DNA of 64,000 nucleotides. Source: an uncultured Paracoccus sp. (GTDB lineage: Bacteria > Pseudomonadota > Alphaproteobacteria > Rhodobacterales > Rhodobacteraceae). Shown here piece after piece: positions 34,175 to 43,115 of the stretch. Positions within the stretch are counted from its first letter, which is position 1, and every line of letters starts with the position of its first letter. A program made the position numbers and the translations under genes. The notes below the pieces were generated by a model, which was not told the origin of the DNA, searched no databases, and saw only the letters and a list, made by a program, of their open reading frames with translations. The stretch lies in the NCBI RefSeq assembly GCF_947487305.1, contig NZ_CANKWH010000009.1, forward strand, positions 1-64,000, read 5' to 3'.

Positions 34175-34785
34175 TCCATCTCGTCCCTGTAATAGGCCAG
34201 CACCAGCCCGCCCATGACCGCGACCAGCAGCGCCTTGGCCAGAAAGCGCGCCGACAGGTCACCGCCGAGAAACACATAGACCACTGTCACCACGTCGCAG
34301 AGCAGGGCCAGAAGCGCGATCAGCATGGTGACCGAGGCGACCCATCGCCTGACCAGCGAGTGCTGCCGCCGGGTCTCGTCGGCGGCGTGACGGTTGGCCT
34401 GCCGGTTGAGGTAGAGAAACAGCGGCAGGAAGGCGATCAGCGTGGCGATGGGCCAGCGCAGCCAACCGCCATCGCCCGGATAGGTCTCGTAGGGATCGGG
34501 CAGCAGATATTCGATGATGCCGAATCCCAGCATGACGATATGCGAGCTGACCACGCCGAGCGCGATGAACAGGAGGCCATAGAGCAGCGCCTCGCGGGCC
34601 GAGACATAGGCGCTGGGGCGCGGCACCGGCGGCAGGCCGGGCGCATCGGCCCATTGCGCCAGCGCCGCATCGATCTCGGCCTCGGCCCATCCGGCCCCCT
34701 TCAGCGCCTGCACGATCGCCGGTCGGTCAGCACCACCGGCCAGCCCCGCATGGACGAATTCCGACAAGGCCTCGGCTGCCTTCAT
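34171..34785 (-). CDS. DUF5671-family membrane protein
   Basis: 204 residues. The N-terminal ~45 residues form a soluble helical part (LSEFVHAGLAGGADRPAIVQ) like a UBA-type helical bundle. Five membrane helices follow, with RRQHSLVRRWVASVTMLIAL and FLGGDLSARFLAKALLVAVM, which are characteristic of DUF5671. The start MKAAEALSEF was preferred over an upstream in-frame ATG, which would add a Pro/Ser-rich tail. The protein's role is unknown. Confidence 0.82.
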   Translation of the reverse strand: MKAAEALSEFVHAGLAGGADRPAIVQALKGAGWAEAEIDAALAQWADAPGLPPVPRPSAYVSAREALLYGLLFIALGVVSSHIVMLGFGIIEYLLPDPYETYPGDGGWLRWPIATLIAFLPLFLYLNRQANRHAADETRRQHSLVRRWVASVTMLIALLALLCDVVTVVYVFLGGDLSARFLAKALLVAVMGGLVLAYYRDEME

Positions 34786-34882
34786 CACGCCTCCCGATGA
34801 CGTTCTCTCGCGTCCGGGGAACGATGCCGCAGGGGCAGGCCAAGTCAACCTGCAAAAAATTCGCCGATGGTCGGATTTTCCT

Positions 34883-34910
34883 CTTGCAGCCCCCCGCGCG
34901 CCCTTATAGA
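34883..34910 (+). promoter_or_regulatory. Candidate promoter of tRNA-Gly
   Basis: CTTGCA at 34883-34888 and TATAGA at 34905-34910, 16 bp apart, with about 40 bp to the tRNA 5' end. The -35 match is modest. Confidence 0.45.
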
Positions 34911-34950
34911 TGACCCTCCACCGGCGGATGAAAGACCACCGGGACGGAGT

Positions 34951-35025
34951 GCGGGCGTAGCTCAGGGGTAGAGCATAACCTTGCCAAGGTTAGGGTCGTG
35001 AGTTCGAATCTCATCGCCCGCTCCA
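34951..35025 (+). tRNA. tRNA-Gly (anticodon GCC)
   Basis: A complete cloverleaf: acceptor GCGGGCG/CGCCCGC, D arm with GCTCAGGGGTAGAGC, anticodon stem-loop CCTTGCCAAGG with GCC as anticodon, and T arm GTGAGTTCGAATCTCAT. The discriminator is U and CCA is encoded in the DNA. It reads GGC and GGU glycine codons, which are heavily used in this GC-rich genome. Confidence 0.97.
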
Positions 35026-35030
35026 ATTCA

Positions 35031-35058
35031 AAAAGCCGGCCGCAAGGCCGGCTTTTTT
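35031..35058 (+). terminator. Rho-independent terminator of tRNA-Gly
   Basis: A perfect hairpin (AGCCGGCC, GCAA tetraloop, GGCCGGCT) followed by TTTTTT, starting 6 bp after the encoded CCA. This is a textbook intrinsic terminator. Confidence 0.92.
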
Positions 35059-35313
35059 GATTTGCAGCAAGGTGTGGTGGCAGGTTCCGGCCTATGCTGG
35101 GACAAGACAGGGAACTCGCCCCGGTCTGGTGACCTTTTACCGATGCGAGCGTGAACCAAACCAAACCGAGGCGAGCGGCAAGTTGCCCACAACCCGTACA
35201 CTGATCGCAGGACCTACTTGCCACAGCAGGCTGCTGACTCGGGAAACGTCAGGGCGCGGTCCTTCTAGCACCGAACTTTACACTGTCAATTACACGGACT
35301 GCAGGACCCGGTG
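35059..35313. other. Gene-free stretch between tRNA-Gly and the TetR gene
   Basis: About 255 bp without a plausible gene, less GC-rich than the flanks. Near its right end a direct repeat TTACAC-N6-TTACAC lies at 35278-35295, about 20 bp before the TetR start, a suitable place for an autoregulatory operator. No copy of the tRNA 3' end, which would mark an attachment site, is seen here. Confidence 0.4.
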
Positions 35314-35901
35314 ATGGCTGCGGCAAAAACACATCACCATGGCAACCTGCGCGAGGCGCTGGTCGAGGCGGGAATCGCGCTGCTGTCCGAGGGCGGGCCC
35401 GGCGCCCTGACGCTGCGCAAGGCGGCGGCGCGGGCGGGCGTGTCACATGCCGCCCCGGCGCATCATTTCGACGGGCTGCCCGGTCTGCTGGCCGAGATCG
35501 CCCTGCGCGGCTTCGAGATGTTCCATGCCCATCTGGACCAGCGTTGCCGGGCCGAGACCTCGGACGACCCCTTCGCGCAGCTGATGGCGGCGAACAGCGC
35601 CTATGTCGAATTCGCCCGTTGCCATCGCGCGCTGTTCCAGCTGATGTTCGTCGAGGTCGAGCATTCCACCCCGCCGCTGCGGCTGGCGGCAGTGCGCTGC
35701 TATGGCGTGCTGCAGGAAAAATGCCGGCCGCTCTGCGGCGACCGCGACCCGGCGGCCTTCGAAAGCGCGGTCTGGGCGCTGACCCATGGCTATGTCGCGC
35801 TTGGCATGGCCGAGCCGAGGCCCAACGCCCCGGCCCAGGTGCCGTCCTACGAGACCCTGCTGCGGATGCTGGTCCGCCCCGAGGGCGAACCAGCGCGCTG
35901 A
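35314..35901 (+). CDS. TetR-family transcriptional regulator
   Basis: 195 residues. The N-terminal winged part has the TetR helix-turn-helix (LTLRKAAARAGVSHAAPAHHF, residues about 35-55, quoted as LTLRKAAARAGVSH plus AAPAHHF). The C-terminal effector domain resembles the WHG-type TetR ligand domain, with CHRALFQLMFVEVEHS and ALTHGYVALGM. The ATG at 35314 has AGGA 7 nt upstream; a GTG one codon earlier is possible. It ends exactly against the convergent flavoprotein gene. The target and ligand are unknown. Confidence 0.88.
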   Translation: MAAAKTHHHGNLREALVEAGIALLSEGGPGALTLRKAAARAGVSHAAPAHHFDGLPGLLAEIALRGFEMFHAHLDQRCRAETSDDPFAQLMAANSAYVEFARCHRALFQLMFVEVEHSTPPLRLAAVRCYGVLQEKCRPLCGDRDPAAFESAVWALTHGYVALGMAEPRPNAPAQVPSYETLLRMLVRPEGEPAR

Positions 35902-38400
35902 TCAGCCGTCCTGGCGGATGCGGGCGTTCGACGGGTCGAAGGGGCTGTCCTCGGCCACTTCGGCGTCATAGAGCTCGCGGAACATGCGGACCTTCAGCTT
36001 GGTGCCCGGCGCGGCCAGTTCGGGGCGGACATAGCCCATGCCGATCTGCTTGCCGAAGGCCACCGACCAGCCGCCCGAGGTCAGCCGCCCGACCCGCTGC
36101 CCGTCAAGGAACAGCCCCTCGCGGCCCCAGGGATCGGCATCCGCCGGCCCGTCGATCAGCAGGGTGACGCATTTCGAACGAATGCCCTTGGCCAGCATCT
36201 TCGCCTTGCCGTTGAACTCCTTGTCCAGATCGACGAAACGATCCAGCCCGGCCTCCAGCGGCGTCGCGTCGCGGCCCAGCTCGGTGCCGAAGGCGCGATA
36301 GGATTTCTCCTGACGCAGCCAGTTCTGCGCCCGCGCGCCGACCAGCTTCAGCCCGTGTTTCTCGCCCGCCTTCACCAGCTGGTCCCAGAGATAGCGGCCG
36401 AATTCGACCGGGTGGTGCAATTCCCAGCCCAGCTCGCCGGTATAGGCCACGCGGATCGCCATGGTCGGGCACATGCCCAGCTCGATATCCTTGGCCGAGA
36501 GCCAGGGGAAACGCTTGTTCGACAGCGCGGTTGCCGGGTCGGCATCGCGGATCAGCTCGGCCAGGATCGCGCGGCTGTTCGGCCCGGCCAGTGCGAAGAC
36601 GCCATATTGGTTGGTCACGTCATGGATATGCACCGGCCCGAATTCGCCGCCCATCTCTTCGGCCAGCTTGCGCAGGTTGTCGGAATCGTAATCCGCCCAG
36701 GCCCCGGCCGAGACGAGGTAGTATTCGTTCTCGCCGCGCCGGACGATGGTGTATTCGGTGCGCGTGGTGCCGGCCTCGGTCAGCGCATAGGTCAGGTTGA
36801 TGCGGCCGACCTTGGGCAGCTTGTTGGTGGTGAACCAGTCGAGGAACGCCGTCGCGCCGGGACCCGAGACCGAATGCTTGGCAAAGGCCGAGGCGTCGAT
36901 CAGCCCGGCGGTGTCGCGGATCGCCTGCGCCTCGTCGCGCGCATATTGCCACCAGCCGCCGCGGCGGAAGCTGCGGGCCTTGTGGTCGAAATCGGCGGGC
37001 GCGTCCTTCGGGCCGTAATAGTTCGGACGCTCCCAGCCATTCACCTGCCCCATCTGCGCGCCCGCCGCGATCTGGCGGTCATAGGCGGGCGCGGTGCGCA
37101 GCGGCCGGGCGGCCTCACGCTCTTCATCGGGATGGTGCAGGATGAAGACGTGGGAATAGCATTCCTCGTTCTTCGTCACCGCATATTCCGTGGTCATCCA
37201 CTTGCCATAGCGGCGCGGATCGAGGCTGGCCATGTCGATCTCGGCCTCGCCCTGGGTCATCATCTGCGTCAGGTAATGCCCCACCCCGCCGGCTGCGGTG
37301 ATGCCAAAGCTGAAGCCCTCGGCCAGCCACATGTTGCGCAGGCCCGGCGCCGGGCCGACCAGCGGGTTGCCGTCCGGGGTATAGCAGATCGGGCCGTTGA
37401 AATCGTCCTTCAGGCCCACGGTTTCCGACGAGGGCAGCCGATGAATCATCGACATGTATTCTTCTTCGATCCGCTCGAGATCCAGCGGGAACAGGTCGGC
37501 GCGGAAGGTCTCGGGCACGTCATAGGGGAAACGTGCCGGCGCGCCCTCCTCATAGGGGCCAAGGATCCAGCCGCCGCGCTCCTCGCGCACATACCATTTC
37601 GCATCGGCATCGCGCAGCACCGGATGCTCCGGGTTGCCCGCCGCGCGCCAGGCGGCCAGCGCCGGGTCGGGCTCGGTGACGATATACTGGTGCTCGACCG
37701 GGATGGCCGGGATCTTGATGCCCAGAAGTCGCGCGGTGCGCTGCGCGTGGTTGCCGGTCGCAGTCACCACATGCTCGGCCCGGATCTCGAAGACCTCGCC
37801 CGACGGCACCAGCCGGCCCCCCTTCTCGATCATGCGCTCGCAGGTCACGACCCACTCGTCACCGCTCCAGCGATAGCCGTTGACCTGCACCTTGCGCTCG
37901 ATCGCGGCCCCCGCCATGCGCGCGCCCTTGGCCAGCGCCTGCGTCACATCGGCCGGGTTGATATAGCCATCGGTCGGATGGAACAGCGCGCCCTTCAGAT
38001 CGTCGGTGCGCAGCAGCGGCCAGCGGTCTTTCATCTGCGCGGGCGTCAGGAATTCATGCTCGACCCCAACCGTCTCGGCAGTGGCGGAATAGAGCATGTA
38101 TTCATCCATCCGCGCATCGGTCTGCGCCATGCGCAGGTTGCCGCAACGGGTGAAGCCGGCATTCAGCCCGGTCTCGGCCTCGAGGCTGGCATAGAGCTTG
38201 ACCGAGTAATCGTGGATATGGCTGGTGGCGTAACCCATGTTGAACAAGGGCAGCAGACCCGCCGCGTGCCAGGTGGAACCTGCCGTCAGCTCGTCGCGCT
38301 CGACCAGCAGCGTGTCCCAGCCGGCCTTGGCCAGATGATAGGCGATGCCACATCCGACGGCGCCGCCACCGACCACCAGAACCTTAACCTGCGTCTTCAT
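35902..38400 (-). CDS. GcvT-type FAD oxidoreductase (dimethylglycine/sarcosine dehydrogenase-like)
   Basis: 832 residues. The N-terminal DAO domain has the FAD dinucleotide loop VLVVGGGAVGCGIAYHLAKA and then GSTWHAAGLLPLF, whose His is the covalent FAD site in dimethylglycine dehydrogenase. The C-terminal ~400 residues are the folate-binding GcvT-like domain (TGELGWELHHP and PLEAGLDRFVDLDKEFNGK). The expected reaction is oxidative N-demethylation of a methylated glycine, with the formaldehyde passed to tetrahydrofolate. Choline and betaine degradation is the usual setting, but none of its other genes is adjacent. The start at MKTQVKVLVV is given by the FAD motif. Confidence 0.88.
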   Translation of the reverse strand: MKTQVKVLVVGGGAVGCGIAYHLAKAGWDTLLVERDELTAGSTWHAAGLLPLFNMGYATSHIHDYSVKLYASLEAETGLNAGFTRCGNLRMAQTDARMDEYMLYSATAETVGVEHEFLTPAQMKDRWPLLRTDDLKGALFHPTDGYINPADVTQALAKGARMAGAAIERKVQVNGYRWSGDEWVVTCERMIEKGGRLVPSGEVFEIRAEHVVTATGNHAQRTARLLGIKIPAIPVEHQYIVTEPDPALAAWRAAGNPEHPVLRDADAKWYVREERGGWILGPYEEGAPARFPYDVPETFRADLFPLDLERIEEEYMSMIHRLPSSETVGLKDDFNGPICYTPDGNPLVGPAPGLRNMWLAEGFSFGITAAGGVGHYLTQMMTQGEAEIDMASLDPRRYGKWMTTEYAVTKNEECYSHVFILHHPDEEREAARPLRTAPAYDRQIAAGAQMGQVNGWERPNYYGPKDAPADFDHKARSFRRGGWWQYARDEAQAIRDTAGLIDASAFAKHSVSGPGATAFLDWFTTNKLPKVGRINLTYALTEAGTTRTEYTIVRRGENEYYLVSAGAWADYDSDNLRKLAEEMGGEFGPVHIHDVTNQYGVFALAGPNSRAILAELIRDADPATALSNKRFPWLSAKDIELGMCPTMAIRVAYTGELGWELHHPVEFGRYLWDQLVKAGEKHGLKLVGARAQNWLRQEKSYRAFGTELGRDATPLEAGLDRFVDLDKEFNGKAKMLAKGIRSKCVTLLIDGPADADPWGREGLFLDGQRVGRLTSGGWSVAFGKQIGMGYVRPELAAPGTKLKVRMFRELYDAEVAEDSPFDPSNARIRQDG

Positions 38401-38517
38401 TGCGCGAATCCCCTGCTCAGATCTTGCAAACCGTAGTGCCAGACAAGTCCGCAGGCGCATAGCATGGCCCGACACATCCCCGCGCGAAAACGACATACCC
38501 ACCGTCACCCGCCCTGA

Positions 38518-38532
38518 TGCTGCAATGCAGCA
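38518..38532. repeat. Perfect inverted repeat in the panC upstream region
   Basis: TGCTGC-AAT-GCAGCA, a 6-bp perfect dyad just upstream of the candidate -35 of panC in the divergent gap (38401-38592). It may be an operator; no regulator is known. Confidence 0.4.
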
Positions 38533-38533
38533 C

Positions 38534-38562
38534 TTGCACGAATCCGTTAATTTCCCTTATCT
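38534..38562 (+). promoter_or_regulatory. Candidate promoter of panC
   Basis: TTGCAC at 38534-38539 and TTATCT at 38557-38562, 17 bp apart, predicting a start near 38569 and a short leader to the ATG at 38593. Confidence 0.55.
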
Positions 38563-38592
38563 TTCCCGGAATTGCGCGGGGGAGGTGCAGCC

Positions 38593-39459
38593 ATGGAAAT
38601 CTGTCGCGACACGGGCTCGATGATCGCGCTCTCCGACCGCTGGCGGGCCGAGGGCAAGCCCATCGTTCTGGTCGCCACCATGGGCGCGCTGCACGAGGGG
38701 CATCTGACGCTGGTCAGTCGCGCGCAGGACTGGCTTGCGGAACGCGGCGGCGGGCGGGTCGTCACCTCGATCTTCGTGAACCCGACGCAATTCGGCGAGG
38801 CCGAGGATCTGGCGAAATATCCCCGCACCGAGGAAGCCGATACCGCGCTTCTCGCTGGCGCCGGGGTGGATGCGATCTTCCTGCCGGGGGTCGCCGATAT
38901 CTACCTGCCCGGCGTGCAGACCATCGTCGATGTGACCGGCCTGTCGCGCGTGCTGATGGGCAAGCTGCGCCCCGGCCATTTCCGCGGCGTGGCGACGGTG
39001 GTGACGAAACTCTTCAACATCACCGGCTGCAATGCGGCGACCTTTGGCGAGAAGGATTACCAGCAGTTGACGCTGGTGCGGCAGATGGTGCGCGACCTGA
39101 ACACGCGGGTCGAGATCATCCCGGTGCCGACCGTGCGCGAGGCGGACGGGCTGGCCATGTCCTCGCGCAACCAGCGCCTGACGCCCGAGGATCGTGCGGC
39201 GGCACCGGTGCTCAGCCGATCGCTCGACCGCGCGCAAGAAGTCGCGGCCAGCGGCGGCACCATCGCCGCCATCCGGCGCGAGGTGGCGAAGGTGCTGGCG
39301 GGCGAGCCGAGGGGCGAGGTTCAGACCATAGACATCCGCCGTGCCAGCGATCTGGCGGCGATCAGCGGCCAGCCGGATCAGCCGGTCGTGGTTTTGCTGG
39401 CCGTGCGCTTTGGCGGCGTGCTGTTGATCGACCAGAGGGTCTGCGATCCCTCGGCCTGA
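38593..39459 (+). CDS. panC: Pantothenate synthetase
   Basis: 288 residues. Condenses pantoate with beta-alanine using ATP, the last step of pantothenate synthesis. The nucleotidyl-transferase signature VATMGALHEGHLTLV (HxGH-type) is near residue 30. The downstream FVNPTQFGEAEDL and MGKLRPGHFRGVATVV, FGEKDYQQLTLVRQ, and the KMSKS-like MSSRNQRL stretch are all present. The ATG has a strong GGGGGAGGTG upstream. panB is not adjacent, unlike the common panBC arrangement. The 3' end overlaps the convergent BatD-like gene by 82 bp. Confidence 0.96.
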   Translation: MEICRDTGSMIALSDRWRAEGKPIVLVATMGALHEGHLTLVSRAQDWLAERGGGRVVTSIFVNPTQFGEAEDLAKYPRTEEADTALLAGAGVDAIFLPGVADIYLPGVQTIVDVTGLSRVLMGKLRPGHFRGVATVVTKLFNITGCNAATFGEKDYQQLTLVRQMVRDLNTRVEIIPVPTVREADGLAMSSRNQRLTPEDRAAAPVLSRSLDRAQEVAASGGTIAAIRREVAKVLAGEPRGEVQTIDIRRASDLAAISGQPDQPVVVLLAVRFGGVLLIDQRVCDPSA

Positions 39460-40649
39460 TCTCGCGGGCGCTTGCGCCCCTGCCGGATGACCGCGCGCAC
39501 CGTCTCTGCGGCATCGAAGTTCCGGTCGGGATCGGTGGAATAGATCTGCCGCTCCAGCGCCCGGATCGCCGGCGCCTGTTGCGGATCATGCCCGCGCAGC
39601 CGCAGATGCGCCCCCGCCGCGTGCAGCAACTCCATCAGCCTCCCCTCGCCCGCCGCCTTGCGCATGGCCCCGACATGCGGGCTCGGCCGCCAACGCAGGA
39701 TCGCGCGCCGCATCGCCGCCGGTGGTCGGAAACCGCGTCCCCAGAAGAGCAGGACCAGACCGGCAGCCCCGCCCAGCAGCAGCATCGCCGTGGCGGTCAG
39801 CGCAAGCCGCATCCGCGCCTGCCCGGCATCGGCGATATTGGCGGCAAAGCTGGCGAAGCCGAAGGGGATGGGCTTCATCGCCGCCACCTCGATCTGCCGG
39901 GTTTCCGTATCGAGCCAGGGGAAGGCAAAGGCCTTCAGCACTGCCGGCTCACCGGTGATCGGCTGCATGGTCCATTCCCAGACCACGGTCGAGACCGGCC
40001 CCTCGGGCGTCGGCTCGGTGCTGCGCTGTTCGGGCTGGGTAAAGCTTTTCAGCCAGCGTTCGCGCAGATCGGGGCGCGGCGGCAATTGATGAGACAGCGC
40101 GCCCTCGGCCCGGATGGTGACGCGGCGGATCAGCAATTCGCCGTCCTGCAGCTTGGCCGGATCGGTGGACAACTCGTCCGTCAGCGTCAGGCGATGGGCC
40201 GAAAGCGGCGGCGCGTCCGCCGGGAAGGGCTTCACATCGATGGTGATGGCGGGCGAGATGACCTGGATCTTGCGCTGCCGTCCATCCGCGCCGGTGATGG
40301 TCAGGTCATGGGTCAGCGGCCCAATGGTCAGCGGCCCGGCCTCGCGTGGAAAGACGGCCAGCTTGCGCTCGAAAATCTGCCACATCCGGCCCTTGATCCG
40401 CTCGCGATACCACTTGTCGGTGTCGAGCTGCATCCAGTCATAGCCGGGACTGTCGGGAAAGATCAGCTCGGACAGGTTCACCGTCGCATCATATTCGGCC
40501 CTCAGCGTCAGCGGGATCATCTCGCCCGCCACCGGATTGCCATGCGGATGCAGGATGTCCAGCCGCATCTCCTGCGCCGGGGCGGGACGCAGCGACCAGA
40601 CCAGCAGCAACAGCACAGCCAGCAGCGGGGCGATCAGCCATTTCACCAT
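39378..40649 (-). CDS. BatD-like oxygen-tolerance membrane protein
   Basis: 423 residues. It has an N-terminal signal helix (MVKWLIAPLLAVLLLLVW), a large periplasmic beta-rich domain typical of BatD (MRLDILHPHGNPVAGEMIPL and LTIGPLTHDLTI), one transmembrane helix (TAMLLLGGAAGLVLLFW near 290) and a cytoplasmic basic tail. It is the last gene of the moxR-Bat operon. The C-terminal end runs 82 bp into panC on the opposite strand, longer than the small overlaps elsewhere in the window. Confidence 0.82.
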   Translation of the reverse strand: MVKWLIAPLLAVLLLLVWSLRPAPAQEMRLDILHPHGNPVAGEMIPLTLRAEYDATVNLSELIFPDSPGYDWMQLDTDKWYRERIKGRMWQIFERKLAVFPREAGPLTIGPLTHDLTITGADGRQRKIQVISPAITIDVKPFPADAPPLSAHRLTLTDELSTDPAKLQDGELLIRRVTIRAEGALSHQLPPRPDLRERWLKSFTQPEQRSTEPTPEGPVSTVVWEWTMQPITGEPAVLKAFAFPWLDTETRQIEVAAMKPIPFGFASFAANIADAGQARMRLALTATAMLLLGGAAGLVLLFWGRGFRPPAAMRRAILRWRPSPHVGAMRKAAGEGRLMELLHAAGAHLRLRGHDPQQAPAIRALERQIYSTDPDRNFDAAETVRAVIRQGRKRPRDQAEGSQTLWSINSTPPKRTASKTTTG

Positions 40650-41269
40650 GGCTGACCCTCGCGCGGGCGGATCAGGCCAAGGGTCTCGCGCCGCCGATAC
40701 TCGGCCTGCAATCGCAGCGCCAGAAATTCGCCCGGGTCATCCGAGATCGTCGCCAGCCAGTCCTCGCTGGCTGCCACGCCGCGCGCCTGCATCATCCTCC
40801 GCCAGTCGGGATTGCTGCGCCCGATGGGATTGGCGAGGCCCGGCAGCGGCGGCGTGCCGTCGCCCTGTTTCCCGCCTGCGCCTAGCAGCCGCCCCGGCGC
40901 AACGCTGTCGCCCTGCTCGGGCGGATACATCGCCGCGACAAGATCGCGGTTCCGCCGCGCCTCGGCATCGGCGGGGTTCGAGAACAGCACCGCATCGAAA
41001 TAGGCCACCGACAGCGGGTAATCGCCGGTGGCGGCCAATGACAGACCGCGATTATAGGTCTCGGACCGCCCGGCGCGGGCAAAGGCGTCATCCGCCGCCC
41101 GCCAGTCGCCAAGCCGATAAAGTGCCATGCCCTCGGCCGCCGGATCGCTGAGAAAGGGCATGGCCAGCCGTTCGGCCCCTGCGCGCAGCGCCAGCCGACC
41201 CCAGGCATCGGGACCGGCAAGGGCGAGACAGGCGAGGCCTGCCGAGGCGATGAGCAGCAGCCGGTTCAT
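40643..41269 (-). CDS. BatC-like TPR protein
   Basis: 208 residues with a signal peptide or N-terminal anchor (LLLIASAGLACLALAGPDAWG) and tetratricopeptide-like helices: MALYRLGDWRAADDAFARAG, YNRGLSLAATGDYPLSVAYF and a third, YFDAVLFSNPADAEARRNRD. This matches the short TPR component of Bat operons. It overlaps batD by 7 bp and starts in an ATGA overlap with the BatB stop. Confidence 0.82.
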   Translation of the reverse strand: MNRLLLIASAGLACLALAGPDAWGRLALRAGAERLAMPFLSDPAAEGMALYRLGDWRAADDAFARAGRSETYNRGLSLAATGDYPLSVAYFDAVLFSNPADAEARRNRDLVAAMYPPEQGDSVAPGRLLGAGGKQGDGTPPLPGLANPIGRSNPDWRRMMQARGVAASEDWLATISDDPGEFLALRLQAEYRRRETLGLIRPREGQPW

Positions 41270-42174
41270 TTCGCCCTCCGAAGCAGCGACAGCAGCGGAA
41301 GCAGGGCCAGCGCGGCAAGGAAAGGCCCGAGATCGCGGTATTGCGTGGCGGCCAGCGCCGGGTCGCGGGCGCTGAGACCGGGGCGGGTCAGCAGGTGCTC
41401 GACCGCCGCCGGATCGGCGGCGCTGGCCGAGGCGCCGCCGCCAAGCCGGGCCAGTTCGGCCAGCGCCTCGGGCGCGGGCGGCGGCGCGTCGGGGGCGCCC
41501 CGGTGCAGCGCCAGCGTCGACAGGCGGATGCCGCGCTCGGCCAGACGGTCGGCAGCGCCGCGCGTAGTGGCATCGATGCCGCCGCCATCCGAGATCAGCA
41601 CCAGATCGGCGCGCTTCATCCCCGCCAGCATCTCGCCCCCCAGCCCGAGAGCCGCCGAAGGACGGCTGCCATCGCCGGGCATCAGCCCCGGCGCCATGGC
41701 GGCGATCTGGGTTTCCAGCACCCGCCCGTCCATGGTGGGCGCCGAGACGGCAAAGGCCTCGCCGTCATAGAGGATCAGCCCGACCGGCCGACCGGCCAGC
41801 GCCTGCACCAGACCGGCCGTGGCGATCTGGGCATCGGCCAAGGCCGGCCCCTCAGCCACCGAGGGCGACAGGTCCACCGCAAGGATCACCGCATCGACCT
41901 GTGCGAGCACCGGCGCATCGCCGCGCGGCAAGGCCGGTCCCGCCAGCCCCAGCATCAGCGCCGCCCCGCCCATCAGCGGCAGGAAGCGCCGCCAGCCGCT
42001 GCCGCCGATGGTCAGATGACCCAGCTGGCGCATCCCCTCCAGCATCGCGGGCGGCATCACCGCCTGCCAGCCCCCGGCATCGGGCCGCCGCTGCCATTGC
42101 CACAGCGCCAGCGTGATCAGCGGCAGGATCAAGACCAGCCACCATGGGCGCAGCAGGATCAGCGGCCCGCTCAT
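41266..42174 (-). CDS. BatB-like membrane VWA protein
   Basis: 302 residues. Membrane helices at both ends (LLRPWWLVLILPLITLALW and LAALALLPLLSLLRR) bracket a VWA domain with MIDAS residues in AVDLSPSVAEG and the acidic loop SDGGGIDAT. The start MSGPLILLRP was chosen because it overlaps the BatA stop (ATGA). Bat VWA proteins are thought to work in the periplasm or membrane with MoxR as chaperones; the substrate is unknown. Confidence 0.85.
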   Translation of the reverse strand: MSGPLILLRPWWLVLILPLITLALWQWQRRPDAGGWQAVMPPAMLEGMRQLGHLTIGGSGWRRFLPLMGGAALMLGLAGPALPRGDAPVLAQVDAVILAVDLSPSVAEGPALADAQIATAGLVQALAGRPVGLILYDGEAFAVSAPTMDGRVLETQIAAMAPGLMPGDGSRPSAALGLGGEMLAGMKRADLVLISDGGGIDATTRGAADRLAERGIRLSTLALHRGAPDAPPPAPEALAELARLGGGASASAADPAAVEHLLTRPGLSARDPALAATQYRDLGPFLAALALLPLLSLLRRAK

Positions 42175-43115
42175 CGCGGCCGCCTGAGGCCGAGGACCAG
42201 CAGGCACAAAGCGGCAAGACCGGCGGGCCAGACCCAGAGGCTGCGCCAGAAGCGCAGCGGCGGGCGTTCGGATTGCCCTGGTTCCAGCCGGTCCAGCGTG
42301 CGGGCCATGGCGAGAAGATCGGCCATGTCGCGAACCCGGAAGCTGGCACCGCCGCTGGCTTCGGCCACCTCGCGCAGGGTCTTGGCATCGACGGCATCGC
42401 GTGACCGGGGCTGGCTTTCCAGATCATCCGGCCCCAGCGCGATTGTGTGGACCCGGATGCCCTTCTCCGCCGCCAGCCGCGCCACCGAAACCGCCGGGAC
42501 CTCGCCCGAAGTGTTCACCCCGTCGGACAGCAGCACCACCACCCGGCTTGGCGCCTCGCTGTCCGAGAGCCGCTTCAGCGCCAGCCCCAGCCCGTCGGAA
42601 ATCGCCGTCGAGCGCCCCGAGATGCCGATCTGCGCCTCGTCGATGGCCCGCGACACCGTGCCCACGTCAAAGGTCAGGGGGGCTGCGAAATAGGCGCGGT
42701 CGCCGAAGATCACCAGCCCGATCCGGTCGCCCCTCCGTGCCTCGACGAAGGCGCTGGCCGTGCGTTTTACCGCCTCGAGCCGCGAGATCGGCTGGCCGTC
42801 CAGCCGGAAATCCTCCTTCACCATGCTGCCCGAGAGATCCAGCGCAAGCACGATCTCGCGCCCCGAGACCGGCAGCATGTCCGAAACCTCGCTGATCCGT
42901 GGCCCCGCCAGTGCGATCACCAGCGCGACCCACGCGAGCGCCGCGATCAGCAGCCCGGCGCGGTCGGCCTGCCGCCCCTGCCCCGGCTCGGCTCCCTGAA
43001 AGACCGGCCCCGGCACATGCAAGGCCGGGCGCGGGCGTTCCGGCGCGGGCCAGAGCCAGCGCAGGATCAGCGGCAGCGGCAGCAGGATCAGCATCAGCGG
43101 CGCGGCAAGGTTCAT
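42171..43115 (-). CDS. BatA-like membrane VWA protein
   Basis: 314 residues. The N-terminal helix pair (MNLAAPLMLILLPLPLILRW and ALAWVALVIALAGP) precedes a VWA domain with a complete MIDAS (LALDLSGSMVKED, GRSTAISDGL and LLSDGVNTSGEV). A C-terminal helix (LWVWPAGLAALCLLVLG) closes it. The pairing of two VWA genes, batA then batB, is characteristic of this operon. Confidence 0.88.
   Translation of the reverse strand: MNLAAPLMLILLPLPLILRWLWPAPERPRPALHVPGPVFQGAEPGQGRQADRAGLLIAALAWVALVIALAGPRISEVSDMLPVSGREIVLALDLSGSMVKEDFRLDGQPISRLEAVKRTASAFVEARRGDRIGLVIFGDRAYFAAPLTFDVGTVSRAIDEAQIGISGRSTAISDGLGLALKRLSDSEAPSRVVVLLSDGVNTSGEVPAVSVARLAAEKGIRVHTIALGPDDLESQPRSRDAVDAKTLREVAEASGGASFRVRDMADLLAMARTLDRLEPGQSERPPLRFWRSLWVWPAGLAALCLLVLGLRRPR

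Noticed and set aside
34951..35313. tRNA-Gly as an integration (att) site
   Set aside because: No second copy of the tRNA 3' end and no integrase gene are visible in the window.
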